This document shows, one piece after another, positions 1 through 8,644 of a stretch of DNA of 64,000 nt. Positions within the stretch are counted from its first letter, which is position 1, and every line of letters starts with the position of its first letter. The position numbers were made by a program, and so were the translations under genes. Source of the stretch: Mangrovihabitans endophyticus (GTDB taxonomy: Bacteria > Actinomycetota > Actinomycetes > Mycobacteriales > Micromonosporaceae); assembly GCF_014646155.1 (NCBI RefSeq), contig NZ_BMMX01000022.1, positions 16,804 to 80,803 of the forward strand. The letters run 5' to 3'. The notes below the pieces were generated by a model, which had not been told where the DNA came from, did no database searches, and saw only the letters and a list, made by a program, of their open reading frames with translations.

Positions 1-473
1 CGCAGCAGCAGCGCGGCGACGACCACGTCGCCGCGCCCGTCGTCGCCGCGGATCACCACATGCCCGCGGTCCAGCAGGGCGACCAGCGCGGGCACGTCGT
101 CGTCCGCCGGGACCTGCACCCGGCCCACCCGCACCTGCGGCGCCGCAGCGGCGGGCAGCGCCGGCGAGGGGTGCCAGCGGTCCCACGGCGATGCGGCGGC
201 CCCCGGCGCGGCGCGGCGAGCGGCGTCCGCGAGGGCCGCGGCCAGCGCCGCCCGGTCATCGCGCCGGCCCTGATCGATCTCGTGCAGCCGCTTGTCGCGC
301 TGCGCCGACAGCGTCACCTTCTGCCGTTGTGCCGCGGCCAGCATCCGGTCCCGGCGGTTCGCCGCGCTCAGGTGGCGGCTGCGGGCCTCCTGCAGCTCGG
401 CCTCGGCCACGCCGAGGGCGTGCGACAGGGCGGCCCGCGCTTCGATCACCCGCCGGGTGGGCGACTCAGGCAT
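1..473 (-). CDS. FtsK/SpoIIIE-like ATPase, N-terminal part (runs off the window)
   Basis: Only the first ~157 residues are inside the window; the gene continues past base 1. The visible part has an alanine- and arginine-rich helical stretch (about residues 5-90) likely to form a coiled coil, a Pro/Ala linker, and then a beta-rich start that reads VPALVALLDRGHVVIRG. That pattern is typical of the region before the motor in actinobacterial FtsK/SpoIIIE-type ATPases; the Walker motifs would lie outside. The ATG at 473 overlaps the stop of the upstream 300-residue gene by 8 bases, so the two are probably translationally coupled. A chromosome- or protein-translocating ATPase is likely, but the family call rests on the N-terminus alone. 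Confidence 0.55.
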   Translation of the reverse strand, partial: MPESPTRRVIEARAALSHALGVAEAELQEARSRHLSAANRRDRMLAAAQRQKVTLSAQRDKRLHEIDQGRRDDRAALAAALADAARRAAPGAAASPWDRWHPSPALPAAAAPQVRVGRVQVPADDDVPALVALLDRGHVVIRGDDGRGDVVVAALLL

Positions 474-1368
474 CGGCGGCACGGGAGGCATCGGTGCCGC
501 GGGCGTCGTCGCTGGAGCGCGACGGCACCGGTTCGGGAGCGGCGGCGTCCAGCGTGGAGGGGTCGCGCCCGAGACGGGCCAGCAGCACACCGGTCAGGAC
601 GCTCGCGGTGACCGCGGAGTCGGCCGGGTGCGCGGCGGGCCGTCCGGGCCGCTCCGGCGCCCGGCACACCCGGTCGATGAGGGTGTCCAGCAGCTCCGGC
701 GAGGTGCCGGGTAGCAGCGAGCGGACCCGGTCGCCGACCGCCGACCGGAGCCGGCCCGCGTCCTGCGGCCGGGGTTCGTGCCCGAGCAGGTCACCGGCGA
801 GGCGATGGAGCAGCGCCGGGGTGAGGGCGGACAGTCCCAGCCCGCTGGTCGGCCCGGCCTCGTGCAGGTCACGGCCGAGCCGGCCGCGGTCGCCGCTGCG
901 GACTCCGGCGGCGACCCGCCGCAGCAGCTCGGGGCTGTCCGGCGCCGCGGCGGAGGACTCCCCGTCCGGGGGCTGCTCGCCGGTCAGCTCGGTCACCCGT
1001 TCACCCCACCAGGGTTCCAGCTCCTCCGGCGGTGGCGGCTCGCCGCTGGTCCCCGGCGCGTCCTTGCTGACCAGCGCGGCCTTGTAGGCGCGGTCGGGCG
1101 CGGCGCTCGCATCGGCGACCAGGCCGAGCGCGCCCAGATAGGCCGCGATGGCGTCCTGGGCGCTGCGCAGCGCGGCGACGGCGCGTTCCGCGTGCTCCAG
1201 GGCGTTGCCCAGCTCGGGCACGCCGAGCTGCTGCTGCGACTCGCGCCGTACGTAGAGCAGCAACTCGCCGGCGCTCTGCAGGCGCTGGAGCGCGACGGTC
1301 ACCTGGCCGGTGGGCAGCTCGTCGGAGGTCGCCCGCAGCCGGGCGCCGAGTTCTTGCAGCAGTGACAT
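466..1368 (-). CDS. Hypothetical protein, middle gene of FtsK-like operon
   Basis: A 300-residue protein of unknown function. Residues 1-95 are predicted helical with heptad-like spacing and contain regular runs such as ELGNALEHAERAVAALRSA. The middle is acidic and proline-rich (about residues 105-145), and the C-terminal half is an Arg/Ala/Leu-rich helical region ending in a disordered tail. There is no signal peptide or membrane segment. It lies 4 bases after the 86-residue helical protein and overlaps the FtsK-like gene by 8 bases, so the three form one operon. Its length and position suggest an adaptor or substrate-handling partner of the ATPase, which is an inference from context only. 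Confidence 0.6.
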   Translation of the reverse strand: MSLLQELGARLRATSDELPTGQVTVALQRLQSAGELLLYVRRESQQQLGVPELGNALEHAERAVAALRSAQDAIAAYLGALGLVADASAAPDRAYKAALVSKDAPGTSGEPPPPEELEPWWGERVTELTGEQPPDGESSAAAPDSPELLRRVAAGVRSGDRGRLGRDLHEAGPTSGLGLSALTPALLHRLAGDLLGHEPRPQDAGRLRSAVGDRVRSLLPGTSPELLDTLIDRVCRAPERPGRPAAHPADSAVTASVLTGVLLARLGRDPSTLDAAAPEPVPSRSSDDARGTDASRAADA

Positions 1369-1372
1369 CGAA

Positions 1373-1633
1373 TTACAGCGCCGCCGTGTAGGCCTCGGCC
1401 TGCTCGACGGCTTGCAGGGTGGCGCCGAGGCACTCCTCTAGCTGCTGGTCGGCCTGGGCCAGCGAGGCGTGTGCGGCGCCGACGGCGTCGCTGGCGCTGC
1501 CGTCCAGGGCGGCGGCGAGGCTCTGCTGCGCCTCCCCGAGCTTCTCCCGGGCCGCCTGGATCGCCGCCTGCCCCTCGGTGACCTGCTGCAGTGCGGCGTC
1601 GACGGCTGCCCGGACCTCGGCGACACTGGCCAC
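1373..1633 (-). CDS. Small helical protein, DUF6244-like
   Basis: An 86-residue, almost entirely alpha-helical protein rich in Ala, Gln and Glu, with no Cys, Trp or Pro. Its heptad-like pattern (VDAALQQVTEGQAAIQAARE) predicts a helical hairpin or coiled coil of about the size of WXG100/ESAT-6 proteins, although the WXG signature is absent. It resembles the small actinobacterial family labelled DUF6244; this is recognition by pattern, not a search. It is the first gene of an operon with the 300-residue protein and the FtsK-like ATPase. A small helical protein ahead of an FtsK-type ATPase recalls type VII secretion substrates, but nothing here proves secretion. Confidence 0.6.
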   Translation of the reverse strand: MASVAEVRAAVDAALQQVTEGQAAIQAAREKLGEAQQSLAAALDGSASDAVGAAHASLAQADQQLEECLGATLQAVEQAEAYTAAL

Positions 1634-1793
1634 TCGTGCTTGCCTCCCGTGTAGCGGAGAACGTGTTCTGCCGCCAGACTATCGCCTGCGTTGGGGCGGT
1701 CGTGTTCGCCTGTCCGGTTTGCGGCACGGCTGCGAAAGCTGACATATGGCTCATGTTGCATGCCTGACGCCGTCCGGCTCCGGCCGGGCGTGG

Positions 1794-2177
1794 TCAGGCC
1801 GGTCGCCGGGGCACGCTGGACGGCCCGCGGATCTGCGCGCCGAGCGCGCTCACCCGGGCCCGCAGGCCACGGTCGGCGGTGACCACCACCACGTCACGCC
1901 CGGCGCCCTCGTCGCGCACCAGGGCGACGATCGCATCGTCTCCGCTGCCCGGCGCGGCGATCACCCGGATGCCGGGAACGCCGCGCACCGACCGCGCCTT
2001 CCCCTCCACCACGAGGACCACCTCCACCGGGCCGGGAAGATCCGCCAGCCCGCTGGAGGTGATGGACAGCAATGCGTCGCGCAGCCGCGACACCGCCGCG
2101 GCGCGGTCACGCCACCAGCCGTCGGGTACCGATCCGACCACGTTGGCGGCGTCGACGACGAGCAACGGATCGGCCAT
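1794..2177 (-). CDS. NYN/PIN-like domain protein (YacP-type nuclease fold)
   Basis: A 127-residue single-domain protein. The start LLVVDAANVVGS places the first acidic residue at the end of strand 1. A central GSGDDAIVALV supplies the second acidic pair, and VVVVTADRGLRARV matches the third conserved Asp of NYN/PIN nucleases. These motifs together indicate a compact metal-dependent RNase fold of the YacP type. Similar actinobacterial proteins are sometimes labelled NTP pyrophosphohydrolase, but the motifs here fit the nuclease fold better. The gene stands alone: 160 bases separate it from the operon on its left and 149 bases from the LysR gene. The RNA substrate is unknown. Confidence 0.7.
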   Translation of the reverse strand: MADPLLVVDAANVVGSVPDGWWRDRAAAVSRLRDALLSITSSGLADLPGPVEVVLVVEGKARSVRGVPGIRVIAAPGSGDDAIVALVRDEGAGRDVVVVTADRGLRARVSALGAQIRGPSSVPRRPA

Positions 2178-2326
2178 GAGGGCAGCGTCTCACACCGGGA
2201 ATCACGCGAACGTCGCGGATGCTGTTCCCGCACGGACCGGGTATCCGGACTCACACGACGACCCGGTGTGGACCGCACCGACCATCTGCTGTGGGCGGTG
2301 CCGCAGGTGCCCGCGCCCACGTGAGG

Positions 2327-3307
2327 TCAGGCGGCGGCCATGTGCACGCCGCCGAGCTGCGGGAAGTCGGCCAGCCACGCGACATAGCGCGGATTGCGGG
2401 CCACCACCTCCAGGTAGGCGTCCTGCGCCATGCCCAGCAGGCGCGGGGCGAACCGCGCGGCCGGGCCGTCCGGGTGCCACCCCAGCACCTGCCGCCAGCG
2501 CAGCGGCGCGCCGGCGAGGGGACGGCTGGTCAGCCCCTGCGGCGGCCGGAACGTCGGCTGGCACAGTGCCACGCCCAGGCCCGACTCGACCATGTCGATG
2601 CAGCCGCGGATGTCGGTCTCCAGCACCCGCTTGGGGGTGAAACCGGCGCGGGCGCAGGCCGCCGCGAAGCAGTCCGCGAAACATCCGTCGCCGGGCGCGG
2701 CCACCCACAGCTCGTCGAACAGCTCGGCCAGGTCGATGTCCACGCCCTTGGCGGCCGGGTGGTCGTCGGGCATCAGCACGCAGACGCCGTCGATGGCGAT
2801 GGTCTGCCACACCAGCCCGTAGTCCGCCGAGGGCAGCGCGTCGCCGCAGACGCCCACCTGGGCGTAGTCCAGCTTGCCGGCCAGCACCATGGTGGCCAGC
2901 TCGTCGACGTAGTAGGACGCGTGGGTGGTGATCTGCGCGTCCGGCTGCGCAGCGGAGAGACGGTAGACCATGCCGCCCACCGCCGGGCCGCCGGAGGCGC
3001 CGATGCGGTAGCGGCTCATGGTGTCCTCGCCGCTGCCGGACCCGGCCAGCCGGGCGGCCTCGTCCTGCAACCCCTTCATCGCCGGCAGCAGCACCCGGGC
3101 CCGGGAGAGAACCAGCTCGCCGAGCGCGGTGGGCCGCGCGCCGCGGCGGTCCCGTTCGAACAGCGGTCCGCCCAACGTGCGTTCGATGCGCTGCAGTTGC
3201 GCGGTGAGCGCGGGCTGCGCGAGTCCCAGCAGCGACGCCGCCTTGGTCACACTGCCCGTCTCCGCGATGGCGCAGACGACCTTGAGGTGCCGCAGCTCCA
3301 GGTTCAT
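2327..3307 (-). CDS. LysR family transcriptional regulator
   Basis: A 326-residue protein with a classical LysR layout. Residues 1-60 hold the winged helix-turn-helix (ETGSVTKAASLLGLAQPALT), followed by a linker helix and two Rossmann-like effector-binding subdomains to about residue 300. It begins MNLELRHLKVVCAIAETGS, the usual start of the family, so the ATG at 3307 is secure. No divergent partner gene is present. The upstream region (3308-3486) is unusually AT-rich and carries nested inverted repeats that could be its own control region. The effector and target genes cannot be read from the sequence. Confidence 0.9.
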   Translation of the reverse strand: MNLELRHLKVVCAIAETGSVTKAASLLGLAQPALTAQLQRIERTLGGPLFERDRRGARPTALGELVLSRARVLLPAMKGLQDEAARLAGSGSGEDTMSRYRIGASGGPAVGGMVYRLSAAQPDAQITTHASYYVDELATMVLAGKLDYAQVGVCGDALPSADYGLVWQTIAIDGVCVLMPDDHPAAKGVDIDLAELFDELWVAAPGDGCFADCFAAACARAGFTPKRVLETDIRGCIDMVESGLGVALCQPTFRPPQGLTSRPLAGAPLRWRQVLGWHPDGPAARFAPRLLGMAQDAYLEVVARNPRYVAWLADFPQLGGVHMAAA

Positions 3308-3371
3308 AGCGTGACGGTAGGACGTCCATGGGATCCTCGGCTAGACCTTCGGCCACCGAAAGATCCTAAAG

Positions 3372-3492
3372 CTGTGACAAACGGGTTAACCAACGGGACA
3401 GAATTCGCTAACCCGTACGGGCGCAATGCTCCATAGTGTAGTTTTTCTACTACTTCGAGTAAGATCGATGTCCACTTTGTTCGTTGTCACAG
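3372..3492. repeat. AT-rich island bounded by 9-bp inverted repeats
   Basis: CTGTGACAA at 3372-3380 is the exact reverse complement of TTGTCACAG at 3484-3492. Inside lie a second inverted repeat, ACGGGTTA (3381-3388) with TAACCCGT (3409-3416), and a GTAG-TTTTT-CTAC dyad (3438-3450). The stretch is close to 50% AT against about 27% for the surroundings. Its right arm overlaps the stop codon of the hemerythrin gene, and it lies upstream of the LysR gene. It may be a complex regulatory region for lysR or the remnant of a small non-autonomous element; the sequence does not decide. Confidence 0.5.
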
Positions 3493-4116
3493 GTCTGACA
3501 TGATCCCCGGCGGGTCCAGGTCCCGCGGATACGTGGTGCGCCGTCCGGCCACGTCGCGGATCTTGTCCAGCACCGCGATCGCCGGGTCCACCACCTTGTT
3601 CCACGGCGGCGTCGACGGCGTCCGCGGGTGCGCTCGGGTGGGTGCCGCCTCCACCGCGGTCTCCAGCCGGTTGCCGACCCGCACCAGATCCTCCACCGGC
3701 ACCATCCGTGCCAGCGCCGGCAGCAGCTCCCGCGCGTCCGCCGCGACGTGGCGGCGCACCGCGGCGGCCACCGCGGTGGCCGCGCCGGCGAACCCGGGCG
3801 CGCCGGGCCGCGTACGGTCCAGGCGGCCCAGCCGGGCCAGCAGTCCCCGATCCTCGGCGATCTCCCGGTCGGCCAGCCGCGCCCCGCCGGGCACCACCCG
3901 GCGCACCGCGGGATAGAGGTACTGCGCCTCGGCCGACAGATGGCGCACGGTGGTGGCGACCAGCACCTGCGCGAGGGCGCGGCGCCCCGGATCGGCGGCC
4001 ACCGCGTCGCACAGGCCGAGCAGCTCCCGGTGCTGCGCGCGGATCACGTCCACGGCGGTGCGCCCGGAGGTGGCGCCACCCACCGGTGGCAGGGGAGGAA
4101 GGTTCAACGACGGCAC
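3487..4116 (-). CDS. Hemerythrin (HHE cation-binding) domain protein
   Basis: A 209-residue protein. After a short Pro-rich leader, helices carry the metal-ligand pattern of the HHE family: AQHRELLGLCD near residue 28, RHLSAEAQYLYPAV near residue 60 and RRHVAADARELLPAL near residue 120. The two repeats of His-x3-Glu-like ligands fit a four-helix di-iron bundle that binds O2 or senses redox state. The C-terminal 60 residues are basic and Pro-rich, probably unstructured. There is no signal peptide, so it is cytoplasmic. The gene is divergent from the M20 peptidase on its upstream side and ends inside the AT-rich island in front of lysR. Confidence 0.8.
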   Translation of the reverse strand: MPSLNLPPLPPVGGATSGRTAVDVIRAQHRELLGLCDAVAADPGRRALAQVLVATTVRHLSAEAQYLYPAVRRVVPGGARLADREIAEDRGLLARLGRLDRTRPGAPGFAGAATAVAAAVRRHVAADARELLPALARMVPVEDLVRVGNRLETAVEAAPTRAHPRTPSTPPWNKVVDPAIAVLDKIRDVAGRRTTYPRDLDPPGIMSDL

Positions 4117-4200
4117 GGCGGCGTGCTACCCATCCCGGCGGCCGGGCAAACCGGCGGTGGCTGCCACCGGTTCGCCCTCCCCGGCTGGTAAGAAGAGCGG

Positions 4201-5505
4201 ATGAACGACACCGCGGAGGGCGAAGTCGTCGGCATCTGCCGCGACCTGCTGCGCATCGACACCACCAACACCGGCGATCCGCGCACCACGGCCGGCGAGC
4301 GCGACGCCGCGGAGTACGTCGCGCAGCGGCTCGGCGAGGCGGGCATCGACGCGCGGATCCACGAGTCGGCGCCGCGCCGGGCGAACGTGCTCGCCCGGAT
4401 CCCCGGCGCCGACCCCTCCCGCGGCGCGCTGCTGGTGCACGGTCACCTGGACGTGGTGCCGGCCGATGAGAGCGAATGGTCGGTGCCGCCGTTCGAGGGC
4501 GTGGAGCGCGACGGCTACCTGTGGGGCCGCGGCGCCATCGACATGAAGGACTTCGACGCCATGGTGCTCGCGGTGGTCCGCGGCTGGCATCGCACCGGAT
4601 TCGTGCCGCCCCGCGACATCGTGCTGGCGTTCACCGCGGACGAGGAGGCGGGCATGCAGTACGGCTCGCAATACCTGGTCCGCGAGCACGCGGCGGCGTT
4701 CGAGGGGTGCACGGAGGCGATCGGCGAGGTCGGCGGCTTCTCCTACACGGTCGGCGACGACCAGCGGCTCTACCTGGTGGAGACCGCCGAGAAGGGCATC
4801 GACTGGCTGCGCCTGCACGCCCGCGGACGCCCCGGGCACGGCTCCTTCGTGCACGACGACAACGCCGTCACCGCGCTGGCCGAGGCGGTCGCCCGGGTCG
4901 GGCGGCACCGGTTCCCGACGGTGCTCACCCCGACCGTGCGGACCTTCCTGGAGCAGGTCTCGCAGGCGCTGGGCATCGACATGCCGGACGACCCGCAACT
5001 GGCCATCGCCAAGCTCGGCCCGATCGCCGGGCTGATCGGTGCCACGCTGCGCAACACCGCCAACCCCACCCGGCTGGAAGCGGGCTACAAGGACAACGTG
5101 ATCCCCGGCAAGGCCAGCGCCACCATCGACTGCCGCACCCTGCCAGGCCAGGAGGAGACCTTCCTGGCGCAGCTACGCGAGGTGATCGGGCCGGACGTGG
5201 AGATCGAGCACCTGCAGCGGCAGCCCGCGGTGGAGACCAGCTTCGACGGCGCCCTGGTGGACGCGATGGCCGCCGCGCTGCGCGGCGAGGACCCGACGGC
5301 CCGCACCGTGCCGTACATGCTGTCCGGCGGCACCGACGCCAAGGCGTTCCGCACCCTGGGCATCCGGTGTTTCGGGTTCGTGCCCCTCAAACTCCCCGCC
5401 GACCTGCCGTTCTCCACGCTGTTCCACGGCGTCGACGAACGCGTCCCGACCGACGGACTACAGTTCGGCGTGCGAGTGCTCGACCGACTGCTGCGCACCT
5501 GCTGA
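4201..5505 (+). CDS. M20/M25/M40 family metallo-hydrolase
   Basis: A 434-residue protein of usual length for zinc-dependent M20 peptidases and deacylases. Metal ligands are visible: HGHLDVV (His82, Asp84), the bridging Asp114 in GRGAIDMKD, the catalytic Glu148 and ligand Glu149 in FTADEEAG, and a late His in LFHGVDERV. The lid or dimerisation domain follows RPGHGSFVHDDNAV. It is cytoplasmic with no leader. The likely reaction is hydrolysis of a peptide or N-acyl amino acid (ArgE/DapE/carboxypeptidase G2 class); the exact substrate cannot be read. An 18-base gap links it to the next gene, so the two may be co-transcribed. Confidence 0.88.
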   Translation: MNDTAEGEVVGICRDLLRIDTTNTGDPRTTAGERDAAEYVAQRLGEAGIDARIHESAPRRANVLARIPGADPSRGALLVHGHLDVVPADESEWSVPPFEGVERDGYLWGRGAIDMKDFDAMVLAVVRGWHRTGFVPPRDIVLAFTADEEAGMQYGSQYLVREHAAAFEGCTEAIGEVGGFSYTVGDDQRLYLVETAEKGIDWLRLHARGRPGHGSFVHDDNAVTALAEAVARVGRHRFPTVLTPTVRTFLEQVSQALGIDMPDDPQLAIAKLGPIAGLIGATLRNTANPTRLEAGYKDNVIPGKASATIDCRTLPGQEETFLAQLREVIGPDVEIEHLQRQPAVETSFDGALVDAMAAALRGEDPTARTVPYMLSGGTDAKAFRTLGIRCFGFVPLKLPADLPFSTLFHGVDERVPTDGLQFGVRVLDRLLRTC

Positions 5506-5523
5506 GAAGGGATCGCTTCGACC

Positions 5524-6195
5524 ATGTCCGACCAGTACGTGGAGCTGGAGGCCGCCCTCGACCGGGTGGTGGAGGCCGCCCGCGCCCATCTGACCGCGGT
5601 GAAAGTCGCCCAGGGCCGGATCGACGACGATCAGGTGTGGCAGGCGTACGTGCATCTCAACAACACCTCGTTCGCGTACGACGAGCAGCTACTCGACACG
5701 TTCGGTGAGGTGACGCCGTGGGACGTCGAGTCGATCGACCCGGACGAGGCGGACCAGCGCTTCGGCCTCAACGTCGGCGGCCTCGACGGTGCGCCGGCGG
5801 AGGACGCGTACCCGCAGGTGATCTCGGTGCGGCAGCGCCGCGACTACCGGGTGCCCAGCGTGGGTGCGCTGCTGCGGGTGGCGCAGGCGGCCCGGCAGTC
5901 GCTGGTGCCCGAGGACGCCGAGCGGGAACAGGTGGAGACGGTCGGCGAGGCGGTCATGGAGCTGCTGCAGGCCGGCGACGGGTCGCTTGCCACGCTGGAC
6001 GTGCCCGAGCTGGAGCCGCTGGACGGCCTGCTCACGGTGACCGAGGCGGACAAGCCGCTGGACCTGGAGGCGTTCGAAGACTCCGACGGCGCCGGCCCGT
6101 TCGCGCCCGCCGAGGGCGACCACCTGGTGGGCCGGCTGGACGAGCACCCGTTCCCGCCGGAGGACCTGGACGACGCCGAGCCCGGCCCGGCGTAG
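5524..6195 (+). CDS. Conserved hypothetical acidic protein
   Basis: A 223-residue, strongly acidic protein with no recognised domain. The N-terminal 45 residues are helical (LDRVVEAARAHLTAVKVAQG), and the middle contains a beta-rich patch around YPQVISVRQRRDYRVPSVGAL. The C-terminal 60 residues are Asp/Glu/Pro-rich and probably disordered. It has no signal peptide, membrane segment or Cys cluster. It follows the M20 hydrolase by 18 bases in the same direction. No function can be assigned; the third-position GC bias supports real coding. Confidence 0.65.
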   Translation: MSDQYVELEAALDRVVEAARAHLTAVKVAQGRIDDDQVWQAYVHLNNTSFAYDEQLLDTFGEVTPWDVESIDPDEADQRFGLNVGGLDGAPAEDAYPQVISVRQRRDYRVPSVGALLRVAQAARQSLVPEDAEREQVETVGEAVMELLQAGDGSLATLDVPELEPLDGLLTVTEADKPLDLEAFEDSDGAGPFAPAEGDHLVGRLDEHPFPPEDLDDAEPGPA

Positions 6196-6214
6196 GGCCG
6201 CCGTCCGCCCCGCC

Positions 6215-6406
6215 TTACAGCGAGAGACCCGGCTGGTTGCTGCCGTGCATCTTGCGCCGGAGCATCACCTGCCGGGTCCCGTCCCGGAAGAGCTGCACCC
6301 GGGCGAGTTCCCACCCGGAGAACTCCGCCTGGATGGCAAGCTGCGCCGCAGCGGTCAACCTGTCGACATTCGATGGCAACCGCAGCGGCGCGTATTCGTA
6401 GTCCAT
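6215..6406 (-). CDS. DUF5703 family small protein
   Basis: A 63-residue basic protein. The pattern MDYEYAPLRLPSNVDR, then a helix, then GWELARVQLFRDGTRQVMLR matches the small actinobacterial family DUF5703, in which the WELAR and RDGTR segments are the conserved core. It is soluble and contains no Cys. It ends 19 bases from the convergent acidic hypothetical gene. Function is unknown throughout the family. Confidence 0.75.
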   Translation of the reverse strand: MDYEYAPLRLPSNVDRLTAAAQLAIQAEFSGWELARVQLFRDGTRQVMLRRKMHGSNQPGLSL

Positions 6407-6496
6407 GGTCCCTAATATGCTCCAGCGCCGCGGCGGGCACCACCCCCGGTGCGGGTGCCCGTGACCGGGGCCCGGCGACCCGGCGCCGGTGCCCGC

Positions 6497-7468
6497 TCAC
6501 CCGTCGCGTTCCGGGTAGCCGAAGGGCACCGCGGACACGTCGTCCAGCGCCTGCGTGATCTCCGCCGGCAGGGTCAGCTCCTCGCTGCGCAGGGCGCCCT
6601 GCAACTGCCCGGCGGTGCGGGCGCCCAGGATCGGCGCGGCCACCCCGGGCCGGTCCCGGATCCACGCCAGCGCCACCTCCAGCGGCGGCACCCCGAGACC
6701 GGAGGCGGCCGTGACCACCGCCTGCACGATGCTGGAGGAGCGCGGCTCCAGATAGGTCTGCACGAAGGCGGCCAGGTGCGCCGACGCGGCCCGCGAGTCC
6801 AGCGGGCGCCCGTTGCGGTATTTGCCGGTGAGCACCCCGCGGCCCAGGGGCGACCACGCCAGCACCCCGATGCCCAGGGCCGAGGCCGCGGGCAGCAACT
6901 CCCGCTCGATGCCGCGCTCCAGCAGCGAGTACTCCATCTGGGCGGCGACCACCGGGGCCCGTCCCGGGTACGCGGTCTGCCAGGTGGCCGCCCGCGCGGT
7001 CTGCCAGGCGGTGAAGTTCGAGACCCCCACGTAGCGGGCCCGCCCGCTGCTGACCGCGTGGTCCAGCGCGCCCAGCGTCTCCTCCAGCGGCGTCCCGCCG
7101 TCGTAGCCGTGCACCTGCCACAGGTCGACGTAGTCGGTGCCCAGGCGGCGCAGCGCGGCGTCCAGGGTGCGCAGCAGGTGGCCGCGGGAGGCGTCCCGGC
7201 GGCGGTGCCCGGACGTGCCCAGCCCGGCCTTGGTGGCGATCAGCACCTGGTCGCGCGCGACGAGCTGATCCAGCAGACTGCCGATGACCGACTCGGCGTC
7301 GCCGTCGCCGTAGACGTCGGCGGTGTCGATCAGGGTGCCGCCCGCCTCCAGGTAGAACTTGAGCTGGGCGGCCGCGTCGTCGGGATCGGTGTCCCGGCCC
7401 CAGGTCATGGTGCCGAGAGCGAGCCGGGAGACCGCCAGCCCGCTTCGGCCGAGCGGTCGCTGCTGCAT
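6497..7468 (-). CDS. Aldo/keto reductase
   Basis: A 323-residue NADPH-dependent oxidoreductase of the AKR superfamily, which reduces aldehydes and ketones in the cytoplasm. The catalytic tetrad is complete: Asp48 and Tyr53 in GTLIDTADVYGDG, Lys80 in VLIATKAGLG and His120 in DYVDLWQVHGYD. The usual NADP-binding C-terminal end is seen in VAAPILGARTAGQLQGAL. The start MQQRPLGRSGLAVSRLALGT is typical of the family. It is transcribed away from the LLM oxidoreductase, with 126 bases between the two start codons. The substrate is unknown. Confidence 0.92.
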   Translation of the reverse strand: MQQRPLGRSGLAVSRLALGTMTWGRDTDPDDAAAQLKFYLEAGGTLIDTADVYGDGDAESVIGSLLDQLVARDQVLIATKAGLGTSGHRRRDASRGHLLRTLDAALRRLGTDYVDLWQVHGYDGGTPLEETLGALDHAVSSGRARYVGVSNFTAWQTARAATWQTAYPGRAPVVAAQMEYSLLERGIERELLPAASALGIGVLAWSPLGRGVLTGKYRNGRPLDSRAASAHLAAFVQTYLEPRSSSIVQAVVTAASGLGVPPLEVALAWIRDRPGVAAPILGARTAGQLQGALRSEELTLPAEITQALDDVSAVPFGYPERDG

Positions 7469-7594
7469 GGGTGAACCTTATTCAGGGGCTGCTCACCGCG
7501 TCATCGTCGAACCGGGTCGGTTACCGGACCGAAATCACCGCGGGTAGGTGCGTAGGCTTCGCCCCGGGATCTTCGCGCCACCTCGGGAGGGCAT

Positions 7595-8644
7595 GTGCGG
7601 CTCGGACTCAGCCTCGGCTATCAAGCCTCGTGGAGCACACCGGCGGACCACCTCGCCATGGCGCAGGAGGCGGACCGCCTCGGCTTCGCCGTGGTGTGGG
7701 CCGCCGAGGCGTACGGCTCCGACTCGCCCTCGATGCTCGCCTGGATCGCCGGGCAGACGACCCGGATCGATGTGGGCGCGGCGGTGATGCAGATCCCGGC
7801 GCGCAGCCCGGCGATGACCGCGATGACCGCGGCCACCATCGACGCGCTGTCCGGCGGACGGTTCCGGCTCGGGCTCGGGGTGTCCGGCCCGCAGGTCTCC
7901 GAGGGCTGGCACGGGGTGCGGTTCGCCCACCCGCTGGGCCGCACCCGGGAGTACGTCGAGGTGGTGCGGATGGCGATCGCCCGCAAGCCGGTGGCCTACG
8001 ACGGCGAGCACTACCAGCTCCCGCTGCCCGGTGGCGCCGGCAAGGCGCTGCGCCTGGGCTTCCACCCGCCGCGCGCGGCGGTGCCCGTCTATCTGGCCGC
8101 GGTCGGCCCGCGCAACCTGGAACTGGCCGGCGAGATCGCCGACGGATGGCTGGCCGTGTTCTTCGCGCCGGACTCCGCGGCGGAGCTGCTGGCCCCGGTG
8201 GAACGCGGGCGTGCCGCGGCCGGCGCGACGATGGACGGCTTCGACGTGGCGCCCAGCGTGCCGGTGGTGGCCGGCGCCGACGTGGCCGCGTGCGCCGACC
8301 TGATCCGGCCGTACGCGGCGCTGTACGTCGGCGGGATGGGCAGCCGGGAGCAGAACTTCTACAACCGCCTGGCGGTGCGCATGGGATACGCCGACGACGC
8401 CCGCCGCGTGCAGGACCTCTACCTGGACCGCAAGCCGCGCGACGCGGCGGCCGCGGTGCCGCAGGAGTTCATCGAGCGCACCTCGATCCTGGGCGGCCGG
8501 GACCGGATGGTGGACCGCATCCGCGAGTACGCCGCCGCCGGCGTGGGGACGCTGTCGGTCAGTCCGTACGTGGGGGATCTGGACGCCGGCATCCGCACCC
8601 TGCGGGCGGTCGCCGACGCGTACGACGCCGCGGGTGTCGCCTGA
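7595..8644 (+). CDS. LLM class F420-dependent oxidoreductase
   Basis: A 349-residue luciferase-like TIM-barrel protein. The start RLGLSLGYQASWSTPADHLAMAQEADRLG and the segment IDALSGGRFRLGLGVSGPQV are hallmarks of the F420-dependent branch of the luciferase-like monooxygenase superfamily. It would use deazaflavin F420 to reduce or oxidise an unknown substrate. The GTG at 7595 is chosen over the overlapping out-of-frame ATG at 7593, with GGGAGG a few bases upstream. Its stop overlaps the start of the histidine phosphatase by one base, so the two are coupled. Similar genes sit beside this phosphatase in many actinobacteria. Confidence 0.88.
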   Translation: MRLGLSLGYQASWSTPADHLAMAQEADRLGFAVVWAAEAYGSDSPSMLAWIAGQTTRIDVGAAVMQIPARSPAMTAMTAATIDALSGGRFRLGLGVSGPQVSEGWHGVRFAHPLGRTREYVEVVRMAIARKPVAYDGEHYQLPLPGGAGKALRLGFHPPRAAVPVYLAAVGPRNLELAGEIADGWLAVFFAPDSAAELLAPVERGRAAAGATMDGFDVAPSVPVVAGADVAACADLIRPYAALYVGGMGSREQNFYNRLAVRMGYADDARRVQDLYLDRKPRDAAAAVPQEFIERTSILGGRDRMVDRIREYAAAGVGTLSVSPYVGDLDAGIRTLRAVADAYDAAGVA

